Shown: piece by piece, positions 1 through 8,766 of the stretch | How positions within the stretch are numbered: the stretch's first letter is position 1 | How the letters are laid out: each line of letters begins with the position of its first letter | The notes under the pieces: generated by a model | Database searches by the model: none | What the model saw: the letters and a program-made list of their open reading frames with translations, nothing else | Told to the model about the DNA's origin: nothing | NCBI GenBank assembly: GCA_029194725.1 | Contig: JARFXQ010000001.1 | Location: forward strand, 1-64,000 | Direction: 5' to 3' | DNA from: Nitrospira sp. | Lineage (GTDB): Bacteria > Nitrospirota > Nitrospiria > Nitrospirales > Nitrospiraceae | Length of the DNA stretch: 64,000 bases | Made by a program: the position numbers and the translations under genes

Positions 1-126
1 TTGTTCGGATTGATGCGCACCTTGAACAAGACACGCGGCACGACGTTTGTCATCGTCACGCATAACGACAAGCTCTCCGCCCAGTCCGACCGTATCATTC
101 ACATGCAGGATGGCCAAATCGTCTGA
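1..126 (+). CDS. lolD: ABC transporter ATP-binding protein, C-terminal end (LolD-like)
   Basis: Partial gene cut by the window edge; the last 41 codons are visible and end in TGA at 124-126. The fragment holds the H-loop context (VIVTHN) and the closing RIIHMQDGQIV typical of LolD/MacB-type ATPases, which power lipoprotein release or small-molecule export from the inner membrane. The permease partner would lie outside the window or be unlinked. The LolD assignment rests only on this tail; another MacB-like ATPase is possible. Confidence 0.6.
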   Translation: MFGLMRTLNKTRGTTFVIVTHNDKLSAQSDRIIHMQDGQIV

Positions 127-285
127 TAGACGGGATATTCCGATCGCGGTATCCTTTGGCCCTCGTTTGACTCCGGTGTTTCCAGACTAGGCGTCAAGTT
201 GTCGCCACTGAGGATGGCACCGTATGCGGTGTATACCGAGTGCGTTTCCTTGACGAACTACCATCCCTTCTCTAGACTCGCAAGA

Positions 286-1428
286 ATGCCCTCTCGCTCG
301 CTTCGCGTAGGCTTGTTGCTGGCCGCCTCAGCGTTGCCGTCTCATATCTCAGCGGCGGAATTTGTAATCGTAGGCCCTCGCCCTATGGGCATGGGTGGAG
401 CAGGCGTCGCCGTCACGACCAATGCGCTCGCCACCTATTGGAATCCAGCAGGCTTGGCCATGACCCAAACCGTGGATATCCGTGCCCAGGGGGGAGGACT
501 GGCGTTTGATCGCCTTGGCTTGGGTGATGCCCTGCATGATCTGGAAAACTTCGATACCAGCGATACATCTCAGGCCAATCTGGCGAAGGCTCAGTCTATC
601 GCCGATCGTGTCAACCAAGCGGGCGCCGGTGTTTCCGTCAACGGGTCAGCCGGACTGTATCTCAAAGGGCACCTTGGTGAACATGCGTTCGGATTCAATG
701 TGTCCGACGTCGCCACCGGAGGCGGATTCGTCTCGACGCCTGTGCAGGTATCCCAACCGGGCGGTGCCGGCACGACCATCAACGTGGAGGGCCAGATGGC
801 GCTGCGTGGCCTGGAAGCCAGGCAGTTGGCATTTTCATATGCCTACGCGTTTTTTGACAAAACGTTTTCAATCGGAATCACGGCAAAAGTCATTCAAGGC
901 GCCGCCTACAATGGTTCGACCGATCTCAAAGGGGGGAGCGGAGTCGGCACGACCGATCATTTCGGCAAGCCGAGCATCTCATTGTCTTATGGCATCGACA
1001 TAGGAGCAATCTATCGCCCGACCTCGTGGGTGAGGTTTGGAGTCATCGCCAAGGATCTCAATAAGCCTACCTTCGATGGCGCTGGCGGAGGAGAGCTCCA
1101 ATTAGATCCGCAGGTCAGAGCCGGCGTTGCCGTCAACCCCTATTCTTCTTTGACATTGGCAGCCGATGTAGACGCAACCTCGAACAAGACCTTTGTCCCC
1201 GGAGTGAAAAACCAGCTGCTGAGCCTAGGACTCGAGCAAACGATCTTGTCTGAATTTCTTTCGTTTCGGGTCGGCACCTTTAAGAATATGCAGGATGCGT
1301 CCACTCCCTTTGTTCCTACGGCAGGGTTAGGCCTGCGGTGGTTTTCCTTCCGTGCAAATGCCGGCGGAGGATATGATTTCCGCGAAAAGGGTGCCTTGGT
1401 CTCCGCCTCTATTTCATTGACGTTTTAA
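286..1428 (+). CDS. outer-membrane beta-barrel protein, TraF/PorV-like
   Basis: About 380 residues. The frame is open from a TTG at 199, but the ATG at 286 begins a clean signal peptide (basic MPSRSLR, hydrophobic stretch, cleavage near SAA), so I prefer it. The mature N-terminus (GPRPMGMGGAGVAV followed by ATYWNPAGLA) is the hallmark of the FadL/PorV/TraF_2 group of outer-membrane barrels. The rest alternates short hydrophobic strands with glycines and ends in an aromatic residue (SISLTF), as outer-membrane beta-barrels do. A lipoprotein gene follows 15 bp downstream on the same strand, so the two may be co-transcribed. The cargo cannot be told from sequence. Confidence 0.7.
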   Translation: MPSRSLRVGLLLAASALPSHISAAEFVIVGPRPMGMGGAGVAVTTNALATYWNPAGLAMTQTVDIRAQGGGLAFDRLGLGDALHDLENFDTSDTSQANLAKAQSIADRVNQAGAGVSVNGSAGLYLKGHLGEHAFGFNVSDVATGGGFVSTPVQVSQPGGAGTTINVEGQMALRGLEARQLAFSYAYAFFDKTFSIGITAKVIQGAAYNGSTDLKGGSGVGTTDHFGKPSISLSYGIDIGAIYRPTSWVRFGVIAKDLNKPTFDGAGGGELQLDPQVRAGVAVNPYSSLTLAADVDATSNKTFVPGVKNQLLSLGLEQTILSEFLSFRVGTFKNMQDASTPFVPTAGLGLRWFSFRANAGGGYDFREKGALVSASISLTF

Positions 1429-1443
1429 TGGTATACTGAGCCC

Positions 1444-2049
1444 ATGTTGTCTCGATCATATGCGTACATAATATCAGCGATGACCCTTGTTTTACTGCTC
1501 GAAGGTTGTGGCGGCCTGCAGGAGGTTTGGGAGGGCCCCGGCGCCAGAGTGTTTCGACCGCAGTCCATCGCCGTATTACCCCCAATGGCAAGCCAATACG
1601 ACAGCGCCCGGGAAGACATTCAAGATGTCCTGGCTGGAGCACTCAACCGTCAGGGAAATATCGAGCGGGTCGTCTCGCCCGAGAACGTGACCGATATCTT
1701 TCAGGCCTCGAAGGAAGCATTTGATTCGCTCGTGTTTTATTTCTCTCGTCTGGAGATGACCGGTCAATCCGACAAAGAGTCGGCCATTAAGCTGGGGAAA
1801 GCACTCAACGTCGAATCCTTTCTCGTAGTCCGGGTCAATTCGTGGGAATACGTGCGGAAGGAGGGAGACAACGTCGGGCGGGTCGGCCTCAGCCTTCGAC
1901 TGGTCGATGCGACGACCGGCACGACGGTCTGGAAAGCGCGCCATGAACGTTCGAACAGCTATATGTTCGTGAAGCCAAGCCTAAAGGAAATCGCAAAAGA
2001 ACTTGCCGACGAGATGATCAAATACATGCCTCCGCAGCCCAAGCGCTAG
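1444..2049 (+). CDS. lipoprotein, GNA1162/CsgG-like fold
   Basis: 201 residues with a type II signal sequence and lipobox LLEGC (Cys22), so it is probably anchored in the outer membrane. The segment FRPQSIAVLPPMASQYDSARED and later VESFLVVRVNSWEY plus a closing VDATTGTTVWKARH resemble the GNA1162/DUF799 and CsgG-like group of lipoproteins, in which a beta-sheet domain is followed by helices. A TATACT hexamer lies about 6 bp upstream of the ATG. It follows the barrel gene closely and may act with it at the cell surface; that link is inferred from position only. Confidence 0.6.
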   Translation: MLSRSYAYIISAMTLVLLLEGCGGLQEVWEGPGARVFRPQSIAVLPPMASQYDSAREDIQDVLAGALNRQGNIERVVSPENVTDIFQASKEAFDSLVFYFSRLEMTGQSDKESAIKLGKALNVESFLVVRVNSWEYVRKEGDNVGRVGLSLRLVDATTGTTVWKARHERSNSYMFVKPSLKEIAKELADEMIKYMPPQPKR

Positions 2050-2137
2050 CGTAGAACTCGGAATCCTCTCCCCCTACTCTCGTTCGTTCGGCACACCACC
2101 ACATATTTCTGCGCTTGGAGATTGAGAAGGAACAGCT

Positions 2138-2557
2138 TCATTGTCGGTTGCCTTTAGCCTGCAGCACCAGAGCCTTCGTCCGGGTGTCGATGCTGACAAG
2201 CAGCTCATGGAGACTAAAGAGCAGAATGGCTCCTTCGCACATCATGCGCCACACCAGATTCCCCGCCAGGAGGACCACGATTCCTCCGAGCCGAGTGAGC
2301 ATCGGGCCGACCTCATACTCATTCAAGGCCTCCGGGGATAGAATCGACAAGAGCCCTGCTGCGGTAATGAAACAGGCTCCCGCGATATACACCACTTTAA
2401 TGAGTTGCGGGGTCACCAACTCACGAAAGGCAAAATACTCGGCATAGAAACTCACGTACCCCGCAGGCTTACCCTTCTGTGGGGCAAATGCATGCTCACA
2501 TATGGAGCACTTCGTGGCAGATACGTCATTTTCTGTCAAACATTGTGGACATTTCAT
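2138..2557 (-). CDS. zinc-ribbon membrane protein, DUF4282-like
   Basis: 139 residues. The N-terminus carries two CxxC pairs (CPQC and CSIC) forming a zinc ribbon. A two-helix membrane domain follows: FRELVTPQLIKVVYIAG leads into one hydrophobic segment, and GGIVVLLAGNLVWRMMCEGAILLF forms the second, a pattern I associate with DUF4282. Function is unknown. The gene faces the preceding lipoprotein gene (convergent, 88 bp apart) and the next identifiable sequence is a broken transposase. Confidence 0.6.
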   Translation of the reverse strand: MKCPQCLTENDVSATKCSICEHAFAPQKGKPAGYVSFYAEYFAFRELVTPQLIKVVYIAGACFITAAGLLSILSPEALNEYEVGPMLTRLGGIVVLLAGNLVWRMMCEGAILLFSLHELLVSIDTRTKALVLQAKGNRQ

Positions 2558-2760
2558 GACCTCTCCCTTCAGTCAGCGGTTCAAATAAGATCTGCGATGA
2601 CGCTTGTTGCGCCTCCTATGACCATTTGGCATGAGGCGAGGGCGGGGATGCTAGTGGGTGGTCGGCCTCACCAATCGCTGTCCCATCTCAATAATACTGT
2701 CCTACCGTTCGAGAAGGTAAGGTGGGTGATGCGAGGTCGAATCATTCTTGTTGAGCAAAG

Positions 2761-3259
2761 CTAGAATGTCATCAACGAGGGCCAGGTTGCAGACTCAGGT
2801 CTTGTTCTGTGCACCACCATCCGGGGATTCACAAGGTGACCGATCGTCGAATAGTGCAAGCCTGCAACTCGACCGATTCCTGACAGACTGTAGCCAAGTT
2901 CCAGATGTGCATGACGAATGGTCTCATCGCGTCGCACTCGATCCGTACGACACATGTGGTCAACCTGACCGTGACAGCGGTTGGAGGCCTGGGCATAGGC
3001 ACCTTGAGTTACCCGTGGCCCTCGCCAGATTGGCGTCGGGCGTCTCCACGACTAGGTGCAAATGGTTATCCATCACACAAAAGGCGCGCAGTAGGAGATG
3101 AAACTGAGAAACGATGTGCGTCAGGAGGCCGAGAAACCGCTGTCCTTCCTCGCCATCTAAGAAGATATCCTGCCTGGTAAAGCCCTTGTGGTGACGTGGT
3201 AGAGCGCGCCAGGAAATTCGACGCGCCGAGGGCTGGCTATGAGGCGGAGTGTAGCTCAT
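2761..3259 (-). pseudogene. REP-associated tyrosine transposase (RAYT, Y1_Tnp) remnant
   Basis: Read on the minus strand from ATG 3259, the frame begins MSYTPPHSQPSARRISWRA and includes DIFLDGEEGQRF and MDNHLHLVVETP, the HxH metal motif of HUH/Y1 transposases. The frame then breaks near 3000. A second frame picks up YAQASNRCHGQVDHM, which matches the catalytic-tyrosine helix, and jumps directly to a helix-turn-helix tail (GRVAGLHYSTIGHL), so the region between has been deleted. With a frameshift and an internal deletion it cannot make a working transposase. RAYTs mobilise REP palindromes, and REP-like repeats occur elsewhere in this window. Confidence 0.7.
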
Positions 3260-3350
3260 CGTGATGCACGAACCAAGATCTGAGCCCTTTTGGTCTTTGT
3301 GGTAGGAGCGAAGACGGAAAAATCGGCGAGAGAGGTGGATAATTCCGTTA

Positions 3351-3656
3351 CTAGGCGAGTTGTGCGCAGGGCCAGGAGAAAACACGGATCGCTGGTTTCA
3401 CCCACCCCGAGTGCTTCAACGTCTCAGCGCACCAGTCTTTGATCGCGATTGTCACCTTGTCGCGCTGCGCTGGTTCGAGGGCGACCATGATCACGCGATT
3501 GGTCCCAGGATAATACGAGATCCCTTCCGCAGGCCCGGACTGCCCCGTTCCAACCGTTTCCGGGATTTCCGTAAAAGCCAGCACGTCGCAACTCCGTAAG
3601 ATCTCGTGCACGCGAACTTGCAGCGAGGCGCGAAAAACGATCATCAACATGTCCAT
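3351..3656 (-). CDS. PII-like small signalling protein
   Basis: 101 residues starting MDMLMIVFRASL, preceded by a strong ribosome site (GGAGG, 6 nt before ATG). The pattern of an initial MLMIVFR strand, a central VLAFTEIPETVGTGQSGPAEG loop and a final VKPAIRVFSWPC strand resembles the PII-like/DUF3240 group, ferredoxin-fold trimers that bind nucleotides or metals and regulate transport or carbon and nitrogen metabolism. It stands alone between two transposon scars, so its partner is unknown. Assignment is by pattern only. Confidence 0.5.
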   Translation of the reverse strand: MDMLMIVFRASLQVRVHEILRSCDVLAFTEIPETVGTGQSGPAEGISYYPGTNRVIMVALEPAQRDKVTIAIKDWCAETLKHSGWVKPAIRVFSWPCAQLA

Positions 3657-3803
3657 GAGTGACCTCCGAGTAAATCCTCATGCACTATAGCAAGTTCATG
3701 TGAGATCGCGGAAGGCGCATGAGAGAGCGAATGATCTAGCCCAACTTCCGCAGTTCGCGAGGTCAGAGTGAGGGCTTTCAACGGGTTGTGCCAAAAATCG
3801 GCA

Positions 3804-4093
3804 CTACACGGGGACTACGGTCGAGAGCGGCGAAGTCAGCCGTAAGCGGTGCGGCAAGCCCAGACCCAACTGGTCGAGCAAGGCGGCCTGAGCGTGATCT
3901 GGTCGCACGACGCAGTGCAGCCGGACCGCCCGCTCATCCATCGTCGGCAACACGACATCGGTGCTCTGAATCGTCCGGAGTTCCTCCAAGAACGTGCGTG
4001 GGCTGTGGCCCAGGCCAGCTCATCGAGGAACCGCTCGCGGCGGGTGGACTTGCGATATTGCTCAAAGCTCGCTTCCGCACAGGTCTGCTGCAT
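3804..4093 (-). pseudogene. chimeric transposase remnant (IS5-like start, IS1634-like end)
   Basis: On the minus strand, frame one reads [26 protein letters not shown], the N-terminus of an IS5-type transposase. After about 40 codons a second frame reads [21 protein letters not shown], then [16 protein letters not shown], which looks like the C-terminal end of an IS1634-type transposase. Neither half is complete and no catalytic domain remains. The join may come from deletion between two elements once adjacent here. The family of the second half is my recollection of the motif and is less certain. Confidence 0.5.
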
Positions 4094-4166
4094 GGGGTAC
4101 GCCTCCCGTTCAGTGCTACGCTATCCGTAGCACATTCCGAGAGAAGAATAAATCAGACTCTCCCTA

Positions 4167-5042
4167 GGGCGTGTCATCAATTAAGCCATGTGATTGCGGC
4201 GGCGAGATAGATCGCGCCAAGGAAATTGGCCGCGCGTTTATCGTAGCGGGTCGCGATGGCGCAGAACTGCTTGAGCCGGGCAAAGAAGTTCTCGATCAGA
4301 TGCCGCGCCTTATAGAGGTCTTCATCGTATGCGCGGGGGGCCGTTCTGTTGGATTTTGACGGGATCACGAGGGTCTTTCCTGCTTTTCGCAGAGGCTCGA
4401 TGACTCGCTCATCGGCATCAAAGGCTTTGTCGGCAATGATCGTGTCCGCGTCGATGCCGGGCAACAGCGCATCGGCCCCGTCAAGATCATGCGCCTGTCC
4501 CGGCGTCAGATGGAAGCCTGTGGGATTACCCAACGCATCGCAGACGGCATGAATCTTGGTCGTCAGGCCGCCCTTGCTGCGCCCGATGGATTCTTGTTCG
4601 CGGACGTCTTTGGTTGCTTGCCTCCCTTTTTACGCGCCCCCGCCGCGTGCTGATGAGCCCGGACAATGGTGGAGTCCATCATCGCGTATTCATTGTCGGG
4701 ATCGTCGGCCAGACGTTCAAACACTCGCTTCCAGACACCGCTCTTGCTCCAGCGCGTGTGGCGCGTATGGATGACTCGAAAATCCCCGAACCGCCCCGGC
4801 AAATCCCGCCACGGGATCCCAGCCCGGTACCGATAGAACACCGCCTCCACAAACAGCCGGTTGTCCTTCGCTGTCACACCCACCGTCTCTTCCCGGCCCG
4901 GCAACAGGTCCTCGATCTTCGCCCACTGGTCATCGCGCAACCCGTAGCGTCTCGCCATTCGCAGGCCCCTCCGTTGGCCTACGAATAGTGAATCATATCC
5001 TTACGGCTCTGTGAATCCTGAAAATTAATTGATGACACGCCC
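4167..5042 (-). mobile_element. IS5-family insertion sequence, IS427-like, complete
   Basis: 876 bp bounded by perfect 18-bp terminal inverted repeats GGGCGTGTCATCAATTAA (4167-4184) and its complement (5025-5042). TA dinucleotides flank both ends (4165-4166 and 5043-5044), the target duplication expected for this group. The transposase fills the element, its stop codon lying inside the left repeat. The right end abuts a diverged copy of the trpA 3' end. Perfect repeats suggest a recent arrival. Confidence 0.9.
4177..4958 (-). CDS. IS5-family DDE transposase, expressed by -1 frameshift
   Basis: Two overlapping frames. The first (4563-4958, 131 codons, MARRYGLRDDQW) carries the N-terminal domain and the first catalytic Asp in MMDSTIVRAHQH. 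The second (to 4177) carries ADKAFDAD with the second Asp and YKARHLIENFFARLKQF with the Glu. A run of five A followed by G on the coding strand (4627-4631) sits where a -1 shift would join them, and the shifted frame reads through DVREQESIGRSKGGLTTKIHA, the usual connecting sequence of this group. This is normal programmed frameshifting, so the element may be active. Confidence 0.85.
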
Positions 5043-5044
5043 TA

Positions 5045-5327
5045 AACGGTTAGCCTACGACCATGGCTGATTTCAGCGATCGGACGAACTCGGCGACGTG
5101 TCCGATCATCGAAGGATCTTGCTGGTGGGACGCGATGCATTTCACGATGGCGCTGCCGACGATCACCCCGTCGGCTATTTTCGATGCCCGCGCAGCATCT
5201 TCGGGCGTCGCCACGCCGAACCCAACGGCGACGGGAGCAGTGGAAACTTTTCGCAATTTGCCGATATTGCGCTGGGTGTCCCGAACGTTGTTGATCTTCG
5301 CCACCGTAATGCCTGTCAGTGAGACAA
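5045..5327 (-). pseudogene. trpA 3'-end copy, diverged
   Basis: On the minus strand this encodes the last roughly 84 residues of tryptophan synthase alpha, including APVAVGFGVATPEDAA and DGVIVGSAIV, and ends at the same stop as the real trpA 930 bp to the right (5975-6257). I count about 80% identity at the protein level, with no indels, so this is not a fresh duplication. There is no start region and no barrel N-terminus, so it cannot be functional. It is separated from trpA by the BrnTA module and is cut on its left by the IS5 element. Confidence 0.85.
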
Positions 5328-5343
5328 AGAAATTGGAGCCTGG

Positions 5344-5580
5344 TCAACTTGCTTTCTTCCGTTCTTCTTTCAATCGCTCGGCGATCCACAGCTTGATCAC
5401 CGATTGTCTCGTAACGCCAAGGCGGCTTGCCTGTGCATCCAGTGATTCGATGATCCAACTGGGAAAATCGACGTTCACGCGTCTCTGTTCATGCCCAGGA
5501 CGACGCGCCTTGGAGAGAGCAAGATGAGGCGTAATATCTTTCCCCTCATCAAACATCTTCTCGAGATGCTTTGCTTTCAT
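5344..5580 (-). CDS. brnA: BrnA-family antitoxin
   Basis: 78 residues. The C-terminal part RRVNVDFPSWIIESLDAQASRLGVTRQSVIKLWI is a ribbon-helix-helix DNA-binding domain of the BrnA/CopG type, which binds its own promoter and neutralises the BrnT ribonuclease. It overlaps the 3' end of brnT by 32 bp, the usual toxin-first order of this module. The N-terminal third is acidic/basic and probably wraps the toxin. Both genes look intact. Confidence 0.85.
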   Translation of the reverse strand: MKAKHLEKMFDEGKDITPHLALSKARRPGHEQRRVNVDFPSWIIESLDAQASRLGVTRQSVIKLWIAERLKEERKKAS

Positions 5581-5833
5581 AGTAGAGCTCTCTTTCTTCC
5601 TTTCTGGCTCTTCGCACTGAAATCAACCGAATACGTTCCTTCCGATAGGTGAAAAAGGCGGACCACAGCTTTTGCTTGAGGGCGGCTATGAGCACGGACC
5701 GGGGTTCGTCTTCTGTTCGCGCTGGGATTTCGAGCCGGTCCTCGTCTGCCCACAGTTGTTGCGCCTCGACAAAATCGATCCCATGTTTCTCATGGTTCGA
5801 CTTGCTCTTCGCAGGATCGAACTCGAAATCCAT
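5549..5833 (-). CDS. brnT: BrnT-family toxin (RelE-fold ribonuclease)
   Basis: 94 residues. The opening FEFDPAKSKSNHEKHGIDFVEA and closing ISVRRARKEERELYYE are the family signature; BrnT toxins have a RelE-like fold and cleave RNA. The paired antitoxin overlaps downstream. The module lies between the intact trpA and a diverged trpA 3' copy, so it probably entered with that fragment. Expression is presumably autoregulated by BrnA from the region above 5833, but I could not pick a clear operator. Confidence 0.85.
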   Translation of the reverse strand: MDFEFDPAKSKSNHEKHGIDFVEAQQLWADEDRLEIPARTEDEPRSVLIAALKQKLWSAFFTYRKERIRLISVRRARKEERELYYESKASREDV

Positions 5834-5979
5834 TCTGGTATAGAAAATATACCAGCAGAGAGACGTTCGTCAATCCAAGAGGATTCGAAGCTCAATCCGC
5901 ACAAGCGGCAGGTGGACACTACTACGCCAGCGAACGCCTTGGGTAAAAATTGATGTGGGGAGTCTATGGGGATGAACGG

Positions 5980-6867
5980 TTAGCCTACCGCCATGGCCGA
6001 TTTCAACGATCGAACGAACTCAGCGACGCGGCCGACCATGGCGGGATCATGTTGATGGGACGCGATGCGTTTCACGATGGCGCTGCCGACGATCACTCCG
6101 TCCGCCACCTTCGACACCTGCGCGGCATCCTCAGGTGTCGCCACGCCAAACCCGACGGCGACTGGTGCGGCAGAAACCTTCCGCAGTTTACTGATATTGT
6201 GTTGGATGTCCCTGGCATTGCTGAGCTTGGCGCCGGTGATGCCCGTCAGCGAGACATAGTAGACAAATCCGTGCGACTCTTTCGCCACAAACTTTCTCCG
6301 ATCAGTCGTGCTTGTCGGCGCGAGCAAGAAGATCAACGAGAGCCCGGCCGCATCCGCCGGGATCTTGAGCGGTCCCGCTTCATCCGGCGGCATATCGGGC
6401 ACGATCAATCCATCCACTCCGGCTGCCTTTGCCGCTTTGCAGAATTCTTCACAACCCATGGCATGGATGGAGTTGTAGTACAACATCAGGATGATCGGGA
6501 TATTCGTCCGCTGTCTCAGCGATGTGACAGAGGCCAGGATTTTTCGAAGAGACGTTCCGCTCCGCATGGCACGCTCCGCCGCCTGCTGAATCACCGGTCC
6601 GTCCGCGATCGGATCCGAAAAGGGTACGCCCAGCTCAATGATATCGGCGCCCGCCTGTTCCAATGCCAGCACCAGCTGTTCAGTTTCTGGAAGTCCTGGA
6701 TCTCCTGCCATCAGATAGGCGATCAAGGCTTTCTTCTTGTCGGCCTTCAGTCGTTGAAACGTCGCGTCGAGCCGGTTTTGAACCAGTGATGGGTGATGGG
6801 TGATGGGTGATGAGTCCAAACCCACCCTCTGTCGCCCGTTCGATGCTTTGCGTCGATCACGCATCAC
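5980..6867 (-). CDS. trpA: tryptophan synthase alpha chain
   Basis: Converts indole-3-glycerol phosphate to indole and glyceraldehyde-3-phosphate and channels indole to TrpB. The TIM barrel is complete: IAYLMAGDPG, the catalytic Glu in DIIELGVPFSDPIADG, the catalytic Asp in DGLIVPDMPPDEA, and GFGVATPEDA near the end. The start is uncertain: the frame is open to an ATG at 6867, but the family normally begins near RLDATFQRLKA, and the 27 residues before that are encoded partly by a TGATGGG tandem repeat. A TTG at 6819 behind AGAGGG is a plausible alternative. Last gene of the trp cluster, 21 bp after trpB. Confidence 0.95.
   Translation of the reverse strand: MMRDRRKASNGRQRVGLDSSPITHHPSLVQNRLDATFQRLKADKKKALIAYLMAGDPGLPETEQLVLALEQAGADIIELGVPFSDPIADGPVIQQAAERAMRSGTSLRKILASVTSLRQRTNIPIILMLYYNSIHAMGCEEFCKAAKAAGVDGLIVPDMPPDEAGPLKIPADAAGLSLIFLLAPTSTTDRRKFVAKESHGFVYYVSLTGITGAKLSNARDIQHNISKLRKVSAAPVAVGFGVATPEDAAQVSKVADGVIVGSAIVKRIASHQHDPAMVGRVAEFVRSLKSAMAVG
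6787..6814. repeat. TGATGGG heptamer tandem repeat at the trpA start
   Basis: Three perfect TGATGGG units followed by one TGATGAG. They lie in the uncertain start region of trpA and, if translated, encode an SPITHHPS-like extension. Seven is not a multiple of three, so a change in copy number would shift the frame of any upstream start relative to trpA. Confidence 0.8.
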
Positions 6868-6888
6868 TCTTCACCCTTCACCGACCAC

Positions 6889-8082
6889 TTACAGAGTTAC
6901 GCCTCGCATTCGCGCCACTTGTTGGACATCTTTATCTCCACGGCCGGAGAGATTGACGATGACGAGCTGTGACTTTTTCAGTGTAGGTGCTAGTTTGACG
7001 ACGTGCGCGATGGCATGGGCGCTTTCGAGAGCGGGAACGATACCTTCTTCACGCGCCAACAGATCAAAGGCCGCGAGCGCCTCGCTGTCCGTCGCAGAGG
7101 TATAGTCGATGCGGCCCTGATCATGGTAGAGACTATGCTCTGGTCCGACGGCCGCGTAATCGAGACCGGCCGAAACTGAATGAGTCAGATTGATCTGACC
7201 GTTTTCGTCCTGAAGGAGATAGGTCATGGTGCCCTGCAGAACCCCTGGCTTCCCGCCTGAGAATCGAGCTGCATGTTTCCCACTTTCGACCCCAAGACCT
7301 CCCGCTTCCACCCCGATCATCTTGACCTTGGGGTCGCGGAGGAACGCATGGAACAGCCCGATTGAATTGCTCCCGCCCCCGACACAAGCCACGAGATAAT
7401 CCGGCAGCTTCCCCTCCGCAGCCAAAATCTGTTTCCGCGATTCTTTCCCAATAATCGCCTGAAAATCGCGGATCATCATGGGATAGGGATGGGCTCCCAG
7501 GACCGACCCCAACACATAGTGCGTGGTTTGTACGTTGGTCGTCCAATCGCGCATCGCTTCACTGATGGCCTCTTTCAAGGTCCGGCTACCGGCATCGACG
7601 CCGGTCACCGTCGCACCCAACAGACGCATGCGGAAGACGTTCAACGCCTGCCGCTGCATATCTTCGGTGCCCATGTAGACTTCGCACTGCAGTCCAAACA
7701 TGGCAGCCGCCGTTGCAGTCGCCACTCCGTGCTGCCCGGCCCCGGTTTCGGCGATGATTCGCCCTTTCTTCATCCGCAGGGCCAGGAGGACTTGGCCGAT
7801 CGCATTGTTGATCTTGTGCGCGCCTGTATGGCAGAGGTCTTCCCGTTTCAGATAAATCTTGGCGCCACCCAACTTCTTGGTCAGCCGATCGGCACGATAC
7901 AAACTCGTGGGCCGTCCTACATATTGTTTGAGGTAGTAGGCGAGATCCGTCTGAAAGCGGCGATCTTTTTTTGCCTTGGCATACTCCTCTTCCAACTCCA
8001 AAAGCGCCGGCATGAGGGTTTCTGGTACATACCTGCCGCCATAAGAGCCGAACCGACCATGACTATCTGGAAGCATCGGCAT
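6889..8082 (-). CDS. trpB: tryptophan synthase beta chain
   Basis: 397 residues, full length. Joins indole and serine to give tryptophan using pyridoxal phosphate. The PLP lysine lies in [16 protein letters not shown], the phosphate-binding loop is VGGGSNSIG, and the conserved GRGDKD closes the protein. The N-terminus [16 protein letters not shown] is the standard TrpB1 start, so ATG 8082 is secure. It lies between trpF (47 bp gap) and trpA (21 bp gap) in the same transcription direction, consistent with a co-transcribed cluster. Confidence 0.97.
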   Translation of the reverse strand: MPMLPDSHGRFGSYGGRYVPETLMPALLELEEEYAKAKKDRRFQTDLAYYLKQYVGRPTSLYRADRLTKKLGGAKIYLKREDLCHTGAHKINNAIGQVLLALRMKKGRIIAETGAGQHGVATATAAAMFGLQCEVYMGTEDMQRQALNVFRMRLLGATVTGVDAGSRTLKEAISEAMRDWTTNVQTTHYVLGSVLGAHPYPMMIRDFQAIIGKESRKQILAAEGKLPDYLVACVGGGSNSIGLFHAFLRDPKVKMIGVEAGGLGVESGKHAARFSGGKPGVLQGTMTYLLQDENGQINLTHSVSAGLDYAAVGPEHSLYHDQGRIDYTSATDSEALAAFDLLAREEGIVPALESAHAIAHVVKLAPTLKKSQLVIVNLSGRGDKDVQQVARMRGVTL

Positions 8083-8129
8083 CTAATCAACCCCTCCCCA
8101 ACGGATCGTCGTGAGTATAGCGATGGCGA

Positions 8130-8756
8130 TCAGACGGACACAAGTCTGGCCGCTTCGATAAACGCCTTAAGCTTATCCTGATCCTTCTTGCCGGGACTCT
8201 GTTCCACTCCGCTACTGACATCAACTCCATAGGGACGAACCATCTGGATCGCTCCAGCCACGTTTGTCGGATTTAGGCCGCCTGCCAAGATGACCTGACT
8301 AGATCGAGCTGCCTCCTGAGCCAAGGCCCAATCGACCATTTGCCCGGTTCCGCCGTAGGCTTGGCCTGAAAACGCGTCGATGAGAAATCCTCGCACGTTC
8401 GCTCGCCCTTGGAATTCAGCCAGTGCAAGAAATGTAGCTCGGTCCTTCAGCCGAAGGGCCTTAAGAACCGGGCGGCTTAGGTTCTGACAATACAGGACTG
8501 ATTCATCTCCATGGAGTTGGGCCAAAGCAAAACCACATTCATCCATGAGTGATCGAACCCTCTTGGCCTCTTCATTGACGAACACACCGACCGGCAGCAC
8601 AAACGGAGGAAGGCTCGCCACAATGGCCCTCGCCGCCGCTGGTTCGACAAAACGAGGGCTTTTGCGGTACATGACAAAGCCCAAGGCGTCCGCGCCGGCC
8701 GTTACCGCAACGTTCGCGTCTTCTGCATTCGTAATCCCGCAGATCTTGATCTTCAT
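8130..8756 (-). CDS. trpF: phosphoribosylanthranilate isomerase
   Basis: Isomerises phosphoribosylanthranilate to CdRP. The start MKIKICGITNAEDA (ATG at 8756) is the canonical TrpF beginning with the catalytic Cys in KICG; the frame also has an earlier in-frame ATG at 8783, inside trpC, which I rejected. The catalytic Asp is in FLIDAFSGQAYGGTG and the phosphate loop in LAGGLNPTNV. TrpC ends 11 bp upstream, so the genes are probably translated in sequence. Confidence 0.95.
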   Translation of the reverse strand: MKIKICGITNAEDANVAVTAGADALGFVMYRKSPRFVEPAAARAIVASLPPFVLPVGVFVNEEAKRVRSLMDECGFALAQLHGDESVLYCQNLSRPVLKALRLKDRATFLALAEFQGRANVRGFLIDAFSGQAYGGTGQMVDWALAQEAARSSQVILAGGLNPTNVAGAIQMVRPYGVDVSSGVEQSPGKKDQDKLKAFIEAARLVSV

Positions 8757-8766
8757 GCTCGACGAT

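Noticed and set aside
2904..3180. Forward open frame of 91 codons opposite the RAYT remnant
   Set aside because: It has no family features, and the minus-strand frames show clear Y1 transposase motifs.
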